In this document: positions 30,653-33,869 of the stretch, in pieces
How positions within the stretch are numbered: position 1 is the stretch's first letter
Layout: each line of letters starts with the position of its first letter
From: Bradyrhizobium macuxiense
Lineage (GTDB): Bacteria > Pseudomonadota > Alphaproteobacteria > Rhizobiales > Xanthobacteraceae
Length of the DNA stretch: 33,869 bases
Direction: 5' to 3'
Assembly: GCF_001542415.1 (NCBI RefSeq)
Contig: NZ_LNCU01000084.1
Location: 126,206-160,074, forward strand
The notes under the pieces: model-generated
Database searches by the model: none
What the model was told of the DNA's origin: nothing
What the model saw: only the letters and a program-made list of their open reading frames with translations
Made by a program: the position numbers and the translations under genes

Positions 30653-32008
30653 TTAGCGCACGAGGCAGGGACGCTTGTCGTCGAAGGTCCAGCCCGGGAT
30701 CAGGAACTGCATGGCGAGCGCGTCGTCGCGGGCGCCGAGGCCATGCTGCTTGTATAGCGCGTTCGCGGCCTCGATGGCACCGCGATCGATCTCGATGCCG
30801 AGACCCGGACGATCCGGGATCGCGATCTTGCCCCCCTTGATCTGCAATGGCTCCCTGGTCAACGCTTGGCCGTCCTGCCAGATCCAGTGGGTGTCGATCG
30901 CGGTCACCTTGCCGGGCGCGGCGGCGCCGACATGGGTGAACATCGCGAGCGAAATATCAAAATGATTGTTGGAGTGCGAGCCCCAGGTCAGGCCGTTGTC
31001 GCGGCAGGTCTGCGCCACCCGCACCGAGCCCTGCATGGTCCAGAAATGCGGATCGGCGAGGGGAATGTCGACCGCACCGAGCCGCAGCGCGTGCGAAAGC
31101 TGGCGCCAGTCGGTCGCGATCATGTTGGTCGCGGTCGGCAGGCCCGTGGCGCGGCGGAACTCCGCCATGATCTCGCGGCCGGAGAAGCCGGCCTCGGCGC
31201 CGCAGGGGTCCTCGGCATAGGCGAGCACGCCGTGCATGTTGCTGCAGAGGCGGATCGCCTCGTCCAGCGACCAGGCGCCGTTCGGATCGAGCGTGACGCG
31301 AGCGTTCGGGAAGCGTTTGGCGATCGCGGTGACGGCCTCGATCTCCTGCACGCCCGCGAGCACGCCGCCCTTGAGCTTGAAATCGGCGAAGCCGTAATGC
31401 GCCTGCGTGGCCTCGGCGAGCCGCACCACGGCGTCGGGCGTCATCGCCACCTGATGGCGGAGATTGAACCAGTCGGGCTTGCCGGTCTCGCCCTCGACGT
31501 AAGGCAGGCTGGTCTTGCTGCGGTCGCCGACAAAGAAGAGATAGCCGAGTGTCTCGACGCTGGCGCGCTGCTGGCCTTCGCCGAGCAGCGCCGCGACCGG
31601 CAGACCGAGATGCTGGCCGAGCAGGTCGAGCAGGGCGGATTCGACCGCGGTCACCGCATGGATGGTGACACGCAGATCGAAGGTCTGTTTGCCACGGCCG
31701 CCGGCGTCGCGGTCGGCGAATGCCTGGCGCATCGACGCCAGGATGTTGTTGAGCGCACCGATGGTCTGGCCGACGACGAGGTCGCGGGCGTCCTCGAGCG
31801 TCTTGCGGATCTTCTCGCCGCCCGGAACCTCGCCGACGCCGGTGTGGCCGGAATTGTCGGTGAGGATGACGATATTGCGGGTAAAGAACGGCGCGTGCGC
31901 GCCGCTCAGATTGAGGAGCATGCTGTCGCGGCCGGCGACCGGGATCACCTCCATCGCCGTGACGATGGGGGCGCCGGAAAAGCCGGTGCGGGTCGTATTC
32001 TGGATCAT
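30653..32008 (-). CDS. gudD: Glucarate dehydratase
   Basis: This 451-residue enolase-superfamily enzyme (E. coli GudD has 446) has the catalytic residues in the expected order: Lys211 and Lys213 in FKLKGG, metal ligands Asp241 (LDPNGAW), Glu266 (YAEDP) and Asn295 (ATNMIATD), and the Asp319-His345 dyad (ADPHFW, GSHSNNHFD). It dehydrates D-glucarate (and L-idarate) to 5-dehydro-4-deoxy-D-glucarate. GGGAGGAG immediately upstream supports the ATG at 32008. It starts 32 bases after the kdgD stop and is in one operon with it and with the dehydrogenase gene. Confidence 0.95.
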   Translation of the reverse strand: MIQNTTRTGFSGAPIVTAMEVIPVAGRDSMLLNLSGAHAPFFTRNIVILTDNSGHTGVGEVPGGEKIRKTLEDARDLVVGQTIGALNNILASMRQAFADRDAGGRGKQTFDLRVTIHAVTAVESALLDLLGQHLGLPVAALLGEGQQRASVETLGYLFFVGDRSKTSLPYVEGETGKPDWFNLRHQVAMTPDAVVRLAEATQAHYGFADFKLKGGVLAGVQEIEAVTAIAKRFPNARVTLDPNGAWSLDEAIRLCSNMHGVLAYAEDPCGAEAGFSGREIMAEFRRATGLPTATNMIATDWRQLSHALRLGAVDIPLADPHFWTMQGSVRVAQTCRDNGLTWGSHSNNHFDISLAMFTHVGAAAPGKVTAIDTHWIWQDGQALTREPLQIKGGKIAIPDRPGLGIEIDRGAIEAANALYKQHGLGARDDALAMQFLIPGWTFDDKRPCLVR

Positions 32009-32040
32009 CCGCTCCTCCCTTCGTTCTTCGCCGGCTCGGC

Positions 32041-32982
32041 TTATTCCGCGGCCTGCTGCGCGGCTGCCTGCGGCAGCTTTGCCACCAGTGCCGTGAGCTC
32101 GGCGATCTCCTGCTCGGTGAGATCGGTCAACGGCGGCCGCACCGGGCCGGAATTGCGGCCAATCACCTTCATGCCGGCCTTGATGATCGACACTGCATAG
32201 CCCTTCTTGCGGTTGCGTATCGCGATCAGCGGCAGGATGAAATCCTTCAGGCCTGCATGGATGGTCTGATGATCGCGCCGGCGTACTGCGGCATAGAACT
32301 TAGTCGCGAATTCCGGCACGAAGTTGAACACCGCCGATGAATAGGTCGTGACGCCCATGTCGAGATAGGGCAGCGCGAAAGTTTCCGCCGTCGGCAGCCC
32401 GCCGATATAGGTCAGACGGTCGCCGAGCCTGGTGTAGACACGGGTCATCAGCTCGATGTCGCCGATGCCGTCCTTGTAGCCGACGAGGTTCGGGCAGCGC
32501 TCGCAGAGCCGGGCCAGTGTATCGGGATGCAGGATCGCATTGTCGCGGTTGTAGACGATGACGCCGATCTTCACCGACGCACACACCGCCTCGACATGCG
32601 CGGCGAGACCATCCTGCTCGGAATGCGTGAGGTAGGGCGGCAGCAGCAACAGGCCGTCGGCGCCGGCCTTCTCGGCACCGACCGCGATCTCGCGCGCGAT
32701 CGCGGTGCCGTAGCCGGTGCCGGCGAGCACGGGCACGCGGCCCTTGGTCTCGTCGACCGCGACCTTCACGATCTGCGGGACCTCCGAGGGCGTCAGCGAG
32801 AAGAATTCGCCGGTGCCGCCGGCGGCGAACAGGCCCGCGACGTCGTAGCCGCACAGCCAGTCCATGTTGCTGCGATAGGTCGCTTCGTCGAACGAATAGT
32901 CCGCCTTGAACGGCGTGACGGGAAAGGACAGGAGGCCGCCGCCGATGTGCCGGGCCATCTCCTGAGGGGTCATCTTGCTCAT
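32041..32982 (-). CDS. kdgD: 5-dehydro-4-deoxyglucarate dehydratase
   Basis: This 313-residue member of the DapA (DHDPS/NAL) family forms a TIM barrel. The Schiff-base Lys170 sits in VGYKDG, the partner Tyr144 in VIVYNRDN, and GGTGEFFSL at 55-63 is the typical substrate-carboxylate loop of KdgD rather than DapA. It converts 5-dehydro-4-deoxy-D-glucarate to 2,5-dioxopentanoate with loss of water and CO2. The ATG at 32982 has AAGGAG upstream; an upstream extension in the same frame (to 33045) is Arg-rich and lacks a ribosome site. It is the first gene of the leftward aldarate operon, 126 bases after the LysR stop. Confidence 0.94.
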   Translation of the reverse strand: MSKMTPQEMARHIGGGLLSFPVTPFKADYSFDEATYRSNMDWLCGYDVAGLFAAGGTGEFFSLTPSEVPQIVKVAVDETKGRVPVLAGTGYGTAIAREIAVGAEKAGADGLLLLPPYLTHSEQDGLAAHVEAVCASVKIGVIVYNRDNAILHPDTLARLCERCPNLVGYKDGIGDIELMTRVYTRLGDRLTYIGGLPTAETFALPYLDMGVTTYSSAVFNFVPEFATKFYAAVRRRDHQTIHAGLKDFILPLIAIRNRKKGYAVSIIKAGMKVIGRNSGPVRPPLTDLTEQEIAELTALVAKLPQAAAQQAAE

Positions 32983-33086
32983 GGCGCCACTCCTTGAAAG
33001 CTTTGGGGATCGGGTTGCGCGCAAAACGCGCGTCCGCAGCGGCATTTTTAGGAAATGGTTCGATGCGCGTCCAAGCCAAACGCGGT

Positions 33087-33113
33087 ATTGAACGATGCGT
33101 TATCGGTATCAAT
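33087..33113. promoter_or_regulatory. ATTGA-N17-TCAAT dyad upstream of kdgD
   Basis: The arms are at 33087-33091 and 33109-33113, and the sequence also holds two direct CGGTAT copies. It lies at the LysR stop codon, about 105 bases upstream of kdgD, a position suited to LysR activation of the aldarate operon. Confidence 0.35.
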
Positions 33114-33869
33114 CGCCGCCGGCGTGCGATCCGGCGATTTCCGTCGCGATCTCGATCAATGACGGCAGCAGCTGGTTCTCGTAGTCGCGCCGCCACACCA
33201 GAAACAGCTCCACGGGCGTGGCGCCGCGCAGCTTCAGCGGCTTCAGCCTGACGTCAGCGATCTTCAGGCTTGCGGCGGCTTCCGGCACGATCGCGACGCC
33301 GAGCCCGGCGCGCACCATCGCGAGGATCGAGTGGATCTGGCTGAGATGCTGGACATAGCGCGGCAGCACGTCGGCGCGCGTGAACAGCGCCACCAGCAGG
33401 TCGTGGAAGTAACGGGCCTCATAGGGTGAATACATCACGAAGGGCTGGTCGTCGAAGTCCTTGATCGCGATGGTCTCGGCGGATGCCAGCGGATGCCGCT
33501 TCGGAATCGCAGCCAGCAGCGGCTCGGCGACGACGCGCCGGCTTGCGAATTCCGGCCGCGCGATCGGCGGGCGCAGCAGGCCGGCATCGATCTGGCCCGT
33601 GGTTAGCGCTTCGAACTGATCGCCCGAGACCATTTCCTTCAGGGAAAAATCGACTTCGGGCAGCCGGGTGCGGCAGGTCGCGATCAGATCGGGCAGGAAG
33701 CCGTAGGCCGCCGCGGCGGTGAACCCGATCTTGAGCGAACCGGTCTTGCCGAGCGCGATGCGGCGGGCGACTTGCGAGGCGGATTCGGCAAGTTTCAGGA
33801 TGCGGCGCGCTTCGGGCAGGAAGCTGCGTCCGGCCGGCGTCAGCCGCACCGAGCGGCTGGTGCGCTCCA
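33109..33869 (-). CDS. LysR-family regulator, N-terminus cut by window edge
   Basis: The visible 253 residues begin within the end of the DNA-binding domain (ERTSRSVRLTPAG, the usual boundary after the winged helix-turn-helix) and continue through a linker helix and the whole effector-binding domain (GSLKIGFTAAAAYGFLPDLI; GQIDAGLLRPP; AMVRAGLGVAIVPEAA). The helix-turn-helix itself lies off the right edge. It is a BenM/CatR-like type by the effector-domain motifs. It sits directly upstream of kdgD on the same strand, so it is the likely regulator of the aldarate operon, perhaps responding to glucarate, galactarate or the shared dehydration product. Confidence 0.9.
   Translation of the reverse strand, partial: ERTSRSVRLTPAGRSFLPEARRILKLAESASQVARRIALGKTGSLKIGFTAAAAYGFLPDLIATCRTRLPEVDFSLKEMVSGDQFEALTTGQIDAGLLRPPIARPEFASRRVVAEPLLAAIPKRHPLASAETIAIKDFDDQPFVMYSPYEARYFHDLLVALFTRADVLPRYVQHLSQIHSILAMVRAGLGVAIVPEAAASLKIADVRLKPLKLRGATPVELFLVWRRDYENQLLPSLIEIATEIAGSHAGGD

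Overview
The window looks like chromosome from a high-GC alphaproteobacterium, most probably Bradyrhizobium or a close Nitrobacteraceae relative. This rests on the strong GC third-position bias, on small orphan proteins of a kind I associate with that group, on a promoter matching the EcfG (general stress sigma factor) consensus, and on palindromic intergenic repeats resembling those scattered through Bradyrhizobium and Rhodopseudomonas genomes. I saw no rRNA, tRNA, CRISPR array, insertion sequence or phage gene. Most of the window is ordinary metabolic and envelope gene content; the accessory character lies in the catabolic modules at both ends.

Left part (1-6830): a TonB-dependent outer-membrane receptor (its C-terminus is outside the window), then an RraA-fold aldolase (LigK/GalC type), 4-oxalomesaconate hydratase (LigJ) and an MFS anion symporter, all on the minus strand, with a divergent LysR regulator. 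LigJ and LigK are the last two steps of gallate / protocatechuate 4,5-cleavage catabolism (oxalomesaconate to 4-carboxy-4-hydroxy-2-oxoadipate to pyruvate plus oxaloacetate). The ring-cleaving dioxygenase is not in the window. Next (7045-13478) comes tamA-tamB, an envelope beta-barrel assembly pair whose stop and start codons overlap. Converging on it is an ABC import module (13512-16586) made of one ATPase with a C-terminal extension and one double-length permease, with no substrate-binding protein. Upstream of that, on the same strand, are a class I glutamine amidotransferase and a seven-helix membrane protein of unknown function.

Middle (18910-27320): a cytochrome b561; an Lrp-type regulator divergent from alanine dehydrogenase (ald); a palindromic repeat; and a tightly packed leuC-leuD-leuB operon with unusual residues in LeuD and LeuB. 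Two small genes follow: a 72-residue cytoplasmic protein whose Shine-Dalgarno lies in a predicted hairpin, and an 86-residue exported protein with a near-perfect EcfG promoter. Then come a strong intrinsic terminator, a CYTH-CHAD triphosphatase/polyphosphate protein, and a 66-residue protein that overlaps its 3' end.

Right part (27418-33869): a complete non-phosphorylating aldarate pathway read leftwards. KdgD, glucarate dehydratase (GudD), 2-oxoglutarate-semialdehyde dehydrogenase and galactarate dehydratase (GarD) together convert D-glucarate and galactarate to 2-oxoglutarate. A LysR regulator, cut by the window's right edge, lies just upstream on the same strand. No transporter for these acids is in the window. 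Function assignments come from reading motifs and remembered family sequences; no database search was run.
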